Assembly: GCA_009784025.1 (NCBI GenBank)
Contig: WQVK01000019.1
Span: 1-47,043, forward strand
Reading direction: 5' to 3'
From: Defluviitaleaceae bacterium
GTDB taxonomy: Bacteria > Bacillota > Clostridia > Lachnospirales > WQUN01
Length of the DNA stretch: 47,043 bases
The notes beneath the pieces were generated by a model. That model was not told where the DNA came from. It saw nothing but the letters and a program-made list of their open reading frames with translations, and made no database searches. A program made the translations under genes and the position numbers. Of this stretch, positions 7,234 to 14,782 are shown in pieces (the stretch's first letter is position 1; every line of letters begins with the position of its first letter).

Positions 7234-9360
7234 CTATTGATGCAATTTGAGCACTTGTGAAATATATTCCCTTTGGTTTTTACGGTGGACAATACCATCT
7301 ACAAAACCCTTCTCCAGCAGAAATTCTGCGCGCTGGAAGCCGTCTGGCAATTGTTTTCTGGTGGTTTGTTCCACGACCCTTGGCCCGGCAAAGCCTATTA
7401 ATGCCAGAGGCTCGGCAACTATTATATCTGCCTCCATTGCAAAGCTGGCAGTTACTCCGCCTGTTGTGGGGTTTGTTAAAACGCATAGGTATAAGTTGCC
7501 AGCGTCGTTATGCCGCCTTACGGCCCCGCTTGTTTTGGCCATTTGCATCAGCGAAATTATGCCTTCTTGCATACGCGCGCCGCCAGAAACGATAAACCCG
7601 ACAACGGGAAGGTTTTGTTCTAATGCAGTTTCGAACAGGCGCGTAACTTTTTCCCCAACTACGCTGCCCATGCTGCCCATCATAAAACTTGGCTCCATAG
7701 CAAAAATTGCCACAGGCATGCCAGATAAGCGGCCTATCCCGCAAATAACTGCTTCTTTCTCGGAACTTACTTGGCGGGATTTTTCAAGTTTTTTATCATA
7801 ATCTGGGAAGTTTAAAATATTTTGGCTTGTTAAATCTGTATCATGTTCAACAAATGAATTGGCATCACAAATCCAGGCTATTCTCTGGCGAGCGCTAACC
7901 TTGAAATGGTAATTGCATGATGGGCAGACATTGTATATCTCTTCAAGCTGTTCGTTTAGTATTAACTGATTGCAATTGGCGCATTGGGTGGCGTTGGAGT
8001 TGTTTGCATTGTTTGCTTTTTTATTTAGCACTTCGGGCAAAAAATCTGTGTTGTACGCGCCGCTTAAAAAGGCTTCTTGTGATAGTAAAAATTTTAAGAA
8101 ATCTATATTATGCTGTATGCCGCTGATTTCAAACTCGCTAAGGGCGGCCTTCATTTTTTGAATGCATTCATCCCGGGTTGCCGCCGTTACAATTAGCTTG
8201 CCAACCATAGAATCGTAGAATGGCGGTACTGTTGCGCCCTGGTATACTCCGGTGTCGAAGCGGATAGCTGGGCCTTGTGGCGGTTGGAAAGTTGTAAGCT
8301 CCCCATGGGATGGCTGAAAGCCTGCATAGGGGTTTTCTGCGTTTATACGACATTGAATGGAATGTGTGTTGTTATGTATTTCTGCCTGGGTAAAATCAAG
8401 CTTTATACCTGCAGATATCCATATCTGCCATTTTATTAAGTCAATGGATGTTATTTCTTCGGTTATTGTATGTTCCACTTGTATGCGCGTGTTCATTTCT
8501 ATGAAATAAAACTCTTCATGCTTGGTGTCGTAAAGGCATTCTATTGTGCCTGCGTTTTTGTATTCTACGGCCTTTGCAGCTTTAATAGCGGCATTAACCA
8601 TTGTATGCCGGTTGGTGTTGGATAATAATATGGCCGGGCTTTCTTCTATCACTTTTTGGTTTTTGCGCTGTGCAGAGCAATCACGCTCGCCAAGGCAAAC
8701 CACGTTGCCAAAATGGTCTGCCAAAATTTGCAGCTCTATATGTTTAACAGATAAAAGGAGTTTTTCCATATACACACCAGCATCTGAAAAGATAGATGCA
8801 GCTTCGCTGGTTGCTTTAGTGTAGGCGTTTTCTAAATCTTCCAATTTATCTATCCTATATATGCCTTTGCCGCCGCCACCTGCGCGGGCTTTAATTAGCA
8901 ACGGAAAGCCAATGCGTAGGGCTTGTGTTTTCGCATCTTCTAAATTTGCTAACAGCCCAGAACCCGGTATCACAGGGAAGCCAACATCTTCCATGGTGCG
9001 CCGGGCAATATCTTTGTCTCCCATTTTTTGAATTATGCCCGCTGGTGGGCCGATAAAAATAATATTATTTTCCTCACATAAAGACGCAAAAGTATGGTTT
9101 TCTGACAAAAAACCATACCCTGGATGGATTGCCTCTGCCTTTGATACCAGTGCGGCAGAGATGATGTTATTCATGTTTAAGTAGCTGCTTTTTGAGGGTG
9201 CTTTGCCTATGCAGTAGCTTTCGTCTGCCATGCGTACATGCAGCGCGTCTCTATCTGCTTCCGAAAAAACAGCCACCGTTGCGATGCCTAGCTCTTTACA
9301 TGCGCGTATTACACGGACTGCAATCTCGCCCCTATTTGCAATTAAAATTTTAGAAAACAT
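7234..9360 (-). CDS. accC-accD: Fused biotin carboxylase (AccC) and carboxyltransferase beta (AccD)
   Basis: One uninterrupted 708-residue frame joins two normally separate acetyl-CoA carboxylase subunits. Residues 1-~445 are biotin carboxylase: the N-terminal domain, an ATP-grasp loop RAGGGGKGIYRID, HIELQILADHFGN, and the active-site EMNTRIQVEHTITEE. A short Asn/Ala-rich linker (NKKANNANNSNATQ) follows. Residues ~459-708 are AccD. They start with the zinc ribbon CANCNQ...CPSCNYHF, with four Cys, and continue through FIVSGGARMQEG and TNPTTGGVTASFAM. Both halves keep their key residues and are near full family length, so this is a fusion and not a sequencing read-through of a broken gene. The ATG at 9360 has AGGGG upstream. 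It sits between accB and accA. The fusion would tether the two catalytic steps in one polypeptide. Confidence 0.95.
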   Translation of the reverse strand: MFSKILIANRGEIAVRVIRACKELGIATVAVFSEADRDALHVRMADESYCIGKAPSKSSYLNMNNIISAALVSKAEAIHPGYGFLSENHTFASLCEENNIIFIGPPAGIIQKMGDKDIARRTMEDVGFPVIPGSGLLANLEDAKTQALRIGFPLLIKARAGGGGKGIYRIDKLEDLENAYTKATSEAASIFSDAGVYMEKLLLSVKHIELQILADHFGNVVCLGERDCSAQRKNQKVIEESPAILLSNTNRHTMVNAAIKAAKAVEYKNAGTIECLYDTKHEEFYFIEMNTRIQVEHTITEEITSIDLIKWQIWISAGIKLDFTQAEIHNNTHSIQCRINAENPYAGFQPSHGELTTFQPPQGPAIRFDTGVYQGATVPPFYDSMVGKLIVTAATRDECIQKMKAALSEFEISGIQHNIDFLKFLLSQEAFLSGAYNTDFLPEVLNKKANNANNSNATQCANCNQLILNEQLEEIYNVCPSCNYHFKVSARQRIAWICDANSFVEHDTDLTSQNILNFPDYDKKLEKSRQVSSEKEAVICGIGRLSGMPVAIFAMEPSFMMGSMGSVVGEKVTRLFETALEQNLPVVGFIVSGGARMQEGIISLMQMAKTSGAVRRHNDAGNLYLCVLTNPTTGGVTASFAMEADIIVAEPLALIGFAGPRVVEQTTRKQLPDGFQRAEFLLEKGFVDGIVHRKNQREYISQVLKLHQ

Positions 9361-9408
9361 TTTATTATCCCCTGATTCAATGTTTTACTTTGTTATGGTG
9401 AAATAGAC

Positions 9409-9445
9409 CTCTTTTGAAATCACGTTTTTTGTGATTTCAGAAGAG
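9409..9445. other. 15-bp stem-loop between accB and accC-accD
   Basis: CTCTTTTGAAATCAC (9409-9423) pairs with GTGATTTCAGAAGAG (9431-9445), with one wobble, around the loop GTTTTTT. There is no T-run on the minus strand after the stem, so it does not look like a full terminator. An intercistronic stabilising or processing hairpin is likelier. Confidence 0.6.
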
Positions 9446-9453
9446 CTTTAATC

Positions 9454-9879
9454 TTATATTTTTACCTTAAATAATGTTTGCCCATATTCAACTACATCGC
9501 CATTGGCTACACAAACATGTGCTATCTCGCCGTCGTACCCGCAATGGATGTCGTTCATTAGCTTCATGCTTTCGATGATGCCTAAGATATCGCCCTTTTT
9601 GACTTTGCTCCCGGCAGTTACAAAGGGGGGGCTTCCTTCAGAATGGGCGGCGTAAAATACCCCCACCATGGGAGATTTTATTTCCTTTATGTTTTTAGCG
9701 CCTACGGGTGCTTCTGCTGTTGTAGATAATGCTACCTGCGGCACATCGGCTGGGATATTGTTGTATTTGGCTTTTTCTAATGTTATCGTAACTTTTGATG
9801 CTTCATCTTTTATTTTCAATTTTGTTAAATCGTATGAGTTGAGTAGTTCTGCCAATTCTTTTATCTTGCTTGTATCCAT
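9454..9879 (-). CDS. accB: Biotin carboxyl carrier protein of acetyl-CoA carboxylase
   Basis: The 141-residue carrier holds biotin on Lys106 in ESMKLM, a variant of the usual E(A/S)MKM motif. It shuttles carboxybiotin between the AccC and AccD/AccA active sites. The N-terminal helix MDTSKIKELAELLNSYDLTK, a short linker rich in Ala/Pro/Val, and the C-terminal biotinyl domain (about 65-141) match the family. The ATG at 9879 has AGGGGA seven bases upstream. A longer in-frame extension to 10002 runs through the promoter region and is rejected. It is the first gene of the acc operon and has a good sigma-A promoter at 9974-10002. Confidence 0.95.
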   Translation of the reverse strand: MDTSKIKELAELLNSYDLTKLKIKDEASKVTITLEKAKYNNIPADVPQVALSTTAEAPVGAKNIKEIKSPMVGVFYAAHSEGSPPFVTAGSKVKKGDILGIIESMKLMNDIHCGYDGEIAHVCVANGDVVEYGQTLFKVKI

Positions 9880-9973
9880 AATACAGTCCCCTTTGTAAAA
9901 TGTTTTGGATAATGGTTGTGTTTTAGTAAAATAATCGATACTTTTTTGTAGGTTAAGTATGTCGTGGCGGAAA

Positions 9974-10002
9974 ATTTTATCACGGAATTTGTCGTAAGTC
10001 AA
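9974..10002 (-). promoter_or_regulatory. Sigma-A-like promoter of the acc operon
   Basis: On the minus strand, TTGACT (9997-10002), a 17-base spacer and TAAAAT (9974-9979), about 95 bases before the accB start. Confidence 0.75.
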
Positions 10003-10164
10003 TGAATTAGCTTACTAAAGTTGTAGTAAAACTTATGAAAAAATTGAAAAAAATATGAAAAAATTAGTCCCAACAAAATGGTGCTGTTGGAATTGCAATA
10101 ACATGGAAATAACCCAGTGTTTCCGGGAAAATTTCGGCATCGCTTTGATGAAAATAACGCAAAT

Positions 10165-10195
10165 AAAAAAGCGTTGGAAATTTCCAGCGCTTTTT
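10165..10195 (-). terminator. Terminator downstream of the rhomboid gene
   Basis: A-run, GCGTTGGAAATTTCCAGCGC (10171-10190, self-complementary with one wobble) and T-run. On the minus strand the stem is followed by six T, which suits the rhomboid transcript ending before the acc promoter. The A/T symmetry also permits plus-strand use. Confidence 0.7.
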
Positions 10196-10278
10196 GCTAT
10201 AAAGAGCTTCACACCTTTGTACGCCGCTTGTAGCCTGGCTTTTTTCGCCTTTGCTGCCTGTGGCATTAAATTTCAAAA

Positions 10279-10298
10279 ATGGTACCATACGGTACCAT
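10279..10298. repeat. Single copy of the GGTACC palindromic repeat
   Basis: ATGGTACCATACGGTACCAT, identical to the first unit at 28304. It lies 10 bases beyond the rhomboid stop codon, between that gene and its terminator. Confidence 0.9.
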
Positions 10299-10308
10299 TT
10301 CCAAAAAA

Positions 10309-11349
10309 CTACTCTTTTTTCCCAAACCACCCAAAAGCCGCACCAAACGCCGCGCCGCCCAAAAGCCCGCCAATATGCCCCGCGTTGTCGATATTAGCCA
10401 TCACGCCACCGGCGGCAAGGCCAAACAATATAAACATGGCCATAAAATGCCAGCTAATCCCTTCTATGCTGCGGCGAGTGACGCGAGTGTAGGCAAAAAG
10501 CGCGCCAATAACCCCATAAACCGCCCCAGAAGCCCCGGCAGAATATGCCTGGGAAAACAGCAAACTAGCTCCAGACCCCACCAGCCCGCTAACCACATAC
10601 ATGACACAAAACTTCACGCGGCCAAAATACCTTTCTGCCCGGCTGGCAAAAACCAGCAACCCAAAGGCATTAGCCCCTAAATGCGCCACCCCAAAATGCA
10701 CAAACATGGCCGTAAATAGCCTATACCATTCCCCATGTTCCCAAACCTTATAAGGCAAAATCGCGCCAAAGCGCAGCGGTACCAAAAAATCATCAGGGTA
10801 GCCCGCCATGTACATAAGCAATAAAACCACAGCATTAGCCGCCAAAATCGCCCCAGTGGCAATTGGCATCCTGTGCAACGGCCTATGGCTAGCCGCCTTA
10901 TGCCGGAATTCCAAAGCCTCCGCATTCCCAGCCGCCAGCCCGTCATGTGCCGCCTTAACCATCCCCTCCAGCCTAAAAAGCTTTCTAGGCTGCCCCTTTG
11001 GCGCAGAAACAGCTCCAGTATCCCCATCCACATGCCAAAAAACACTATAGCAAGCCTGCCCAAAATATTCTTCCGTGCCATCCCAGCTAGGCTTCTCGCC
11101 ACCCACAAGCACATAAACCATGGCAACTTGCGCCACATGCCCCAAAAACTCCCCAGCCTGCAGCTTTTGTCGCGCCTCGATGGCCATCAGCTCGCTCCAG
11201 CCTAGCTGCACATTATCCACCACGCTTACCGCAATAAGCGTAGACATCTCCACCTTCTGGGAAATCCACCTAAACGGCTCTCTAGCCGTAACCTGGTACT
11301 CCTCTTTGGCTAACAAATTACTAAAATTAGCAGAAAAATCTTCAAACAT
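10309..11349 (-). CDS. Rhomboid-family intramembrane serine protease with N-terminal cytosolic domain
   Basis: The C-terminal ~180 residues are a six-helix rhomboid: MFVHFGVAHLGANAFGLL (the HxxxN region), GASGAVYG with the nucleophile Ser274, and NAGHIGGLLGG with the base His325. These cleave transmembrane substrates inside the membrane. Residues 1-~165 are soluble, end in a basic stretch (RHKAASHRPLHR) just before the first helix, and match no domain I can name. The ATG at 11349 is preceded by GGTGAG. The gene stands alone on the minus strand, with a 9-bp inverted repeat (11371-11395) over its presumed promoter. It starts back to back with the membrane-protein operon on the plus strand. Substrates are unknown; the many envelope proteins nearby are candidates only by proximity. 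Confidence 0.92.
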   Translation of the reverse strand: MFEDFSANFSNLLAKEEYQVTAREPFRWISQKVEMSTLIAVSVVDNVQLGWSELMAIEARQKLQAGEFLGHVAQVAMVYVLVGGEKPSWDGTEEYFGQACYSVFWHVDGDTGAVSAPKGQPRKLFRLEGMVKAAHDGLAAGNAEALEFRHKAASHRPLHRMPIATGAILAANAVVLLLMYMAGYPDDFLVPLRFGAILPYKVWEHGEWYRLFTAMFVHFGVAHLGANAFGLLVFASRAERYFGRVKFCVMYVVSGLVGSGASLLFSQAYSAGASGAVYGVIGALFAYTRVTRRSIEGISWHFMAMFILFGLAAGGVMANIDNAGHIGGLLGGAAFGAAFGWFGKKE

Positions 11350-11370
11350 ATTAACTCACCAAACCAATCT

Positions 11371-11395
11371 TGTGATATACTTAGAATATATCACA
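11371..11395. promoter_or_regulatory. Operator-like inverted repeat before the rhomboid gene
   Basis: TGTGATATA (11371-11379), seven bases, TATATCACA (11387-11395): perfect 9-bp arms, 21 bases upstream of the start codon. The position over the likely promoter suggests a dimeric repressor site; the regulator is not identified. Confidence 0.55.
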
Positions 11396-11510
11396 GAAAT
11401 ATGTAAAAAAAAACGTTAGAGGCTTCGCTGGCCATACTACAAAACTTTCAAATTTAGATTTTGGACGATGGTTACTGCTAAACCCTATTCCAGAATTAGT
11501 TTTGAGGTGT

Positions 11511-11530
11511 GGGCAAAGCCCCATGGTCTT
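11511..11530 (-). repeat. Short repeat around GGGGCTTTGCCC, copy 1
   Basis: On the minus strand it reads AAGACCATGGGGCTTTGCCC, identical over 20 bases to 16726-16745 on the plus strand. A shorter relative (GGGGCAAAGCCCACGG) lies at 31026-31041. It is intergenic here, just before the membrane-protein operon. Confidence 0.6.
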
Positions 11531-11553
11531 ATCTCAAATAAAAAGGACATGCC

Positions 11554-12483
11554 ATGATTAAAATGATGAATACTGCCGAAGTTTTGGATTGTGCGGTGGA
11601 TGTTTATAAGAGGTCTTTTTGGAAGCAGATTGCATTTTCTGCTGTTATTTCGGTTATTTCATTTTTCGGGGCGGGTTTTTTGGCGATACTGGTCGTTGTT
11701 GGCGTTGCTGTAGTTGCGACTGTGGGTGTGATCAACCCGGATGGCGCCGGTTTTGTTGCAGTTGTATTTGCCGGGGTGGTTGTTTTTACGCTTCTTTGGC
11801 AGTGGCTTATTAGTATAGGGCATATTATTATGGCCAAAAGTACATTTTTTGGTGAGGGGCGTAGCTTTCTTGTTGAGAATTTTGTGAAGGCGATACCTCG
11901 GGTGGTTTCTGTGCTAGTGGCCCAGGCTTTGGTTTTGTTACCATATGTTATAGTTTGTTTTTACGTAGTTTGGGAGATGGCGCTGTTTCTTGATAGAGCT
12001 GGGTTTTATGCCGCTTCTTCTGTTGTGTTGTTTGGTGTTTTAATATTTGTTGTAGCGTTGATATTTTTGTTTGGTTTTTTTGTGTTGGTTCATATGATGG
12101 GGCTTGCTGTGGCTGTTTCTGTTTTTGAGAAGCGGCTATTTTTTGGCGCTATCGGGCGGGCATTGCAATTGATTAGCGGCCGCTTTTGGCTGATTTTTGC
12201 CGCACGGGTTGTTTGGGGGTTAATTACTTTTGTTGTCGGTTATTCGGTTATGGCTATTGTTTTTTTTGCAATATTTGTGGTTACTTATTTGGGCGATAGC
12301 TCATCTGTTGTTTTTGTTGTGGCTTCGGGACTTATTACGGTTTTAATGTACTTGATGCTGATGGTTACTTCTTTGGTTGCCATGCCAATGGAGGGCATAT
12401 TTAACGCCATAATCTACTTCAACCAGCGCATAAAAAACGAAGGTTTAGACATAGAACTAGAACTCGAAAGGCTTAAATCATGA
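11554..12483 (+). CDS. Multi-pass membrane protein of unknown function, first gene of MoxR/DUF58 operon
   Basis: This 309-residue protein is very hydrophobic, with about six membrane segments (around 25-55, 70-95, 115-140, 150-185, 215-245, 255-285). A soluble N-terminus (TAEVLDCAVDVYKRSFWKQ) and a short charged C-terminus (DIELELERLKS) flank them. The pattern resembles bacterial proteins with a glycerophosphodiester-phosphodiesterase-like membrane domain or DUF975-type proteins, but I do not recognise a firm family. The ATG has AAAAGGA about six bases upstream. Its stop overlaps the next gene in ATGA, the first of a chain of overlaps running to 16766, so it probably works with the MoxR/DUF58 partners at the membrane. 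Confidence 0.85.
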   Translation: MIKMMNTAEVLDCAVDVYKRSFWKQIAFSAVISVISFFGAGFLAILVVVGVAVVATVGVINPDGAGFVAVVFAGVVVFTLLWQWLISIGHIIMAKSTFFGEGRSFLVENFVKAIPRVVSVLVAQALVLLPYVIVCFYVVWEMALFLDRAGFYAASSVVLFGVLIFVVALIFLFGFFVLVHMMGLAVAVSVFEKRLFFGAIGRALQLISGRFWLIFAARVVWGLITFVVGYSVMAIVFFAIFVVTYLGDSSSVVFVVASGLITVLMYLMLMVTSLVAMPMEGIFNAIIYFNQRIKNEGLDIELELERLKS

Positions 12484-13097
12484 CTTTTTACGAGGCAATG
12501 AACGAGGTGTTGCAATCACGCCGCTACAACCGCCTTGCCGGCCGCAGCAGGGATATTATGCAAGAAGTGCGGGATGCAATTGCAAGGCTTATAAATAATC
12601 TGTTAGATAGTATCAACATGCCCGCTATCAACTTTGAGGGGTCTGGCCGTGATATTAGCAGCATTGCAACCGTGTTTATAGTAGTTGGAGTTGTGGCAGC
12701 CATAGTGGCCACAGTTGTGATAATCCGCAACCTTAGGCGGAGGCAAGAAGAATACGGCCTATACGATATGTTTGAAGAACTAACGCAAAAAAGATACAGC
12801 GTAAAAGACCTGCTGGCACTTAGCCAAGTTGCAAAAAATAGGCGAGAAGCCGTTCGCTACAGCTATGTGGCCGCATTGTTGGCGCTGGACCAAAAGGGCG
12901 TAATCACCATAAGCCCCGCTGCCACTAACCGGATAATAGCAGGGGAAATCCAATCGGCCGCGCCACAGCTTATGCCAATGTTTGCGCAGCTGGTGAATAT
13001 ATTCCACCTGGCCTGGTTTGGTAAAAAAGACATAAGCGACCAAGCATTAAGCAGCTTTGCAGAAGCTGTAGCCATACTAACCGGAGAAAAATCATGA
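12480..13097 (+). CDS. DUF4129-like membrane protein
   Basis: The 205-residue protein has an N-terminal ~55-residue helical region, one membrane helix (about 60-80, TVFIVVGVVAAIVATVVIIR) and a basic stop (RNLRRRQ). A cytosolic helical domain follows, with SVKDLLALSQVAKNRREAVRYSYVAALLALDQKG and later ATNRIIAGEIQ. This is the pattern of DUF4129, usually found in transglutaminase/MoxR clusters and at the C-terminus of YebA-like proteins. It overlaps both neighbours by four bases (ATGA), so it is translationally coupled within the operon. Function is unknown; a role in assembling or sensing an envelope complex with the MoxR ATPase is inference. Confidence 0.8.
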   Translation: MTFYEAMNEVLQSRRYNRLAGRSRDIMQEVRDAIARLINNLLDSINMPAINFEGSGRDISSIATVFIVVGVVAAIVATVVIIRNLRRRQEEYGLYDMFEELTQKRYSVKDLLALSQVAKNRREAVRYSYVAALLALDQKGVITISPAATNRIIAGEIQSAAPQLMPMFAQLVNIFHLAWFGKKDISDQALSSFAEAVAILTGEKS

Positions 13098-13843
13098 AAA
13101 AACAAAATACAGTTTTCTTGATGCTTGTGGTGATAATTGCCTTCTTGGTACTGTTTATTTTCGATACTGGTGACACTGCCCCGGCGTATTCTGCCATATC
13201 CACCAATGAAACTGGCAGCAGCCTGCTGTATGATACTTTAAGGTATATGGGGCATCCTGTGCAGCTAAGCCGCAGGCCGCTAACCACCGCCACAAACCCG
13301 CAGCATGTGTACATTATAATCCAACCCTACGCCCCAAATGTAAACAGCGAGCGTGGCGAAGAAATACTGGAATGGGTAAGCAGCGGAGGGAGGCTAATTT
13401 TCCTAAGCAGCCCATCGCCAAATATCATGGACAGGATAGCCCCCGGTGAAGGCCGCAGCCTGCACGGCTTTATATCCCACCGTATAGGCATGGGCGAGTT
13501 GATAATAGGCCCGGCGTTTCCACTGCTAAATGCCAGCCTGATGGCCCAGCCGCAGCTAGGGCAGGGGATAGAATATATTTTGCGGGAATGGAATGCTCCT
13601 CAGATATTCTTCGCGGCGTATTATCATGGTATGGAGCAGGGCGAGACATTCCTGGGGCGGCTGCCGTTTATCGTGCAATTGATTTTCGCGCAGTTGGCTA
13701 TTTTAGGGGTTTTTGCGGTATGGCATTTTGGCAAGCGTTTTGGCAAGGCCATGCCATTTTATGAAGAAACAGAGAGGGAAGAAAACGAACATGTACGCGC
13801 TCTGGCGCGGCTGCTAAATAAATTCCACGGGAGGAAAAAATAG
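13094..13843 (+). CDS. DUF4350-like membrane-anchored protein
   Basis: The 249-residue protein starts with a signal-anchor helix (about 7-23, VFLMLVVIIAFLVLFIF). An extracytoplasmic region follows that begins STNETGSSLLYDTLRYMGHPVQL and continues with HVYIIIQPY and EEILEWVSSGGRLIFLSS. This gatase-like fold with a G-G-R-L-I-F core is characteristic of DUF4350. A second helix (about 199-216) ends in a short basic cytosolic tail. DUF4350 genes normally sit beside DUF4129, MoxR and DUF58 genes, as here. The start overlaps the previous stop, and the next gene begins directly at the stop. The family has no established activity. Confidence 0.82.
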   Translation: MKKQNTVFLMLVVIIAFLVLFIFDTGDTAPAYSAISTNETGSSLLYDTLRYMGHPVQLSRRPLTTATNPQHVYIIIQPYAPNVNSERGEEILEWVSSGGRLIFLSSPSPNIMDRIAPGEGRSLHGFISHRIGMGELIIGPAFPLLNASLMAQPQLGQGIEYILREWNAPQIFFAAYYHGMEQGETFLGRLPFIVQLIFAQLAILGVFAVWHFGKRFGKAMPFYEETEREENEHVRALARLLNKFHGRKK

Positions 13844-14782
13844 ATGCTGCTAAATATTGCGAACGAAATCAAATCCAAAATAAACAACCGGGTGCTTAAC
13901 CAGGAAAACTTAACCGACCTTGCCCTCACATCGCTGTTTGCGGGCGGGCATGTTCTTATAGAGGGTGTGCCAGGGCTAGCAAAAACCCTATGGGTGCGCT
14001 CGCTGGCGCAGCTTATAAGCGCAGATTGCAATCGTGTGCAGTTTACATCAGACCTTATGCCGTCGGATATCTTAGGCACAAAGGTGTTTAACCAGCAAAC
14101 AGGCTCGTTCGAGATGCGGCGCGGGCCGCTGTTTACGCAGCTTTTCTTGGCAGATGAAATAAACCGCACCCCGCCCAAGACCCAATCTGCGTTGCTGGAA
14201 GTAATGGAAGAGCGGGCAATCACAATAGACGGCCAAACACACGGGCTAAACGAGCCTTTCTTCGTGATGGCCACCCAAAACCCTATAGAATATGAAGGCA
14301 CATATCCTCTACCAGAAGCCCTAACAGACCGCTTCATGATGAAAATTCTAATCACGTACCCAGGCGTGCCGGCAGAGAAGCAAATGCTGCAAATGTACCA
14401 TGAGGGCTTTAACGCGGCTGTTTTGCCGGATTTAGCCCCGGTATGTTCTGCAGAGGATATCAAGGCCGCTCGGCGCGAGATTCAGGCTGTTACCGTAGAG
14501 GATGGTATCTTTAATTATATTGTGAGCTTGGTGGAAACCACCCGCCGGGTGGGGGCGGTGCAATTTGGCGCAAGCCCAAGGGGTAGTGTTGCGCTGCTGC
14601 TGGCTGCCAAGACCTATGCGGCCTTGCAGGGGCGAGATTTTGTAATACCAGACGATGTACATTTTCTGGCCAAGCCGGTGCTGCGCCATCGCGTGATTGT
14701 GAAACCAGAGGCAGAAATTGAAGGGATAACTTCCGATAAAGTAATCGACAGCATATTATCTCAAGTGAAGGCCCCAAGATGA
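13844..14782 (+). CDS. MoxR-family AAA+ ATPase (first copy)
   Basis: The 312-residue ATPase has Walker A GVPGLAKT, Walker B/DEINR in FLADEINRTPPKTQSALLEVMEE, sensor 1 in FFVMATQNPIEYEGTYPLPEA and the arginine-finger region LTDRFMMKI. These are MoxR hallmarks. MoxR proteins are thought to act as chaperones that mature or activate partner proteins, typically the DUF58 protein encoded next door. The ATG directly follows the previous TAG, with GGGAGG a few bases before, and the DUF58 gene overlaps its end by ATGA. A second MoxR is encoded at 26145-27107. The two share motifs, but each sits with its own DUF58 partner. Confidence 0.95.
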   Translation: MLLNIANEIKSKINNRVLNQENLTDLALTSLFAGGHVLIEGVPGLAKTLWVRSLAQLISADCNRVQFTSDLMPSDILGTKVFNQQTGSFEMRRGPLFTQLFLADEINRTPPKTQSALLEVMEERAITIDGQTHGLNEPFFVMATQNPIEYEGTYPLPEALTDRFMMKILITYPGVPAEKQMLQMYHEGFNAAVLPDLAPVCSAEDIKAARREIQAVTVEDGIFNYIVSLVETTRRVGAVQFGASPRGSVALLLAAKTYAALQGRDFVIPDDVHFLAKPVLRHRVIVKPEAEIEGITSDKVIDSILSQVKAPR

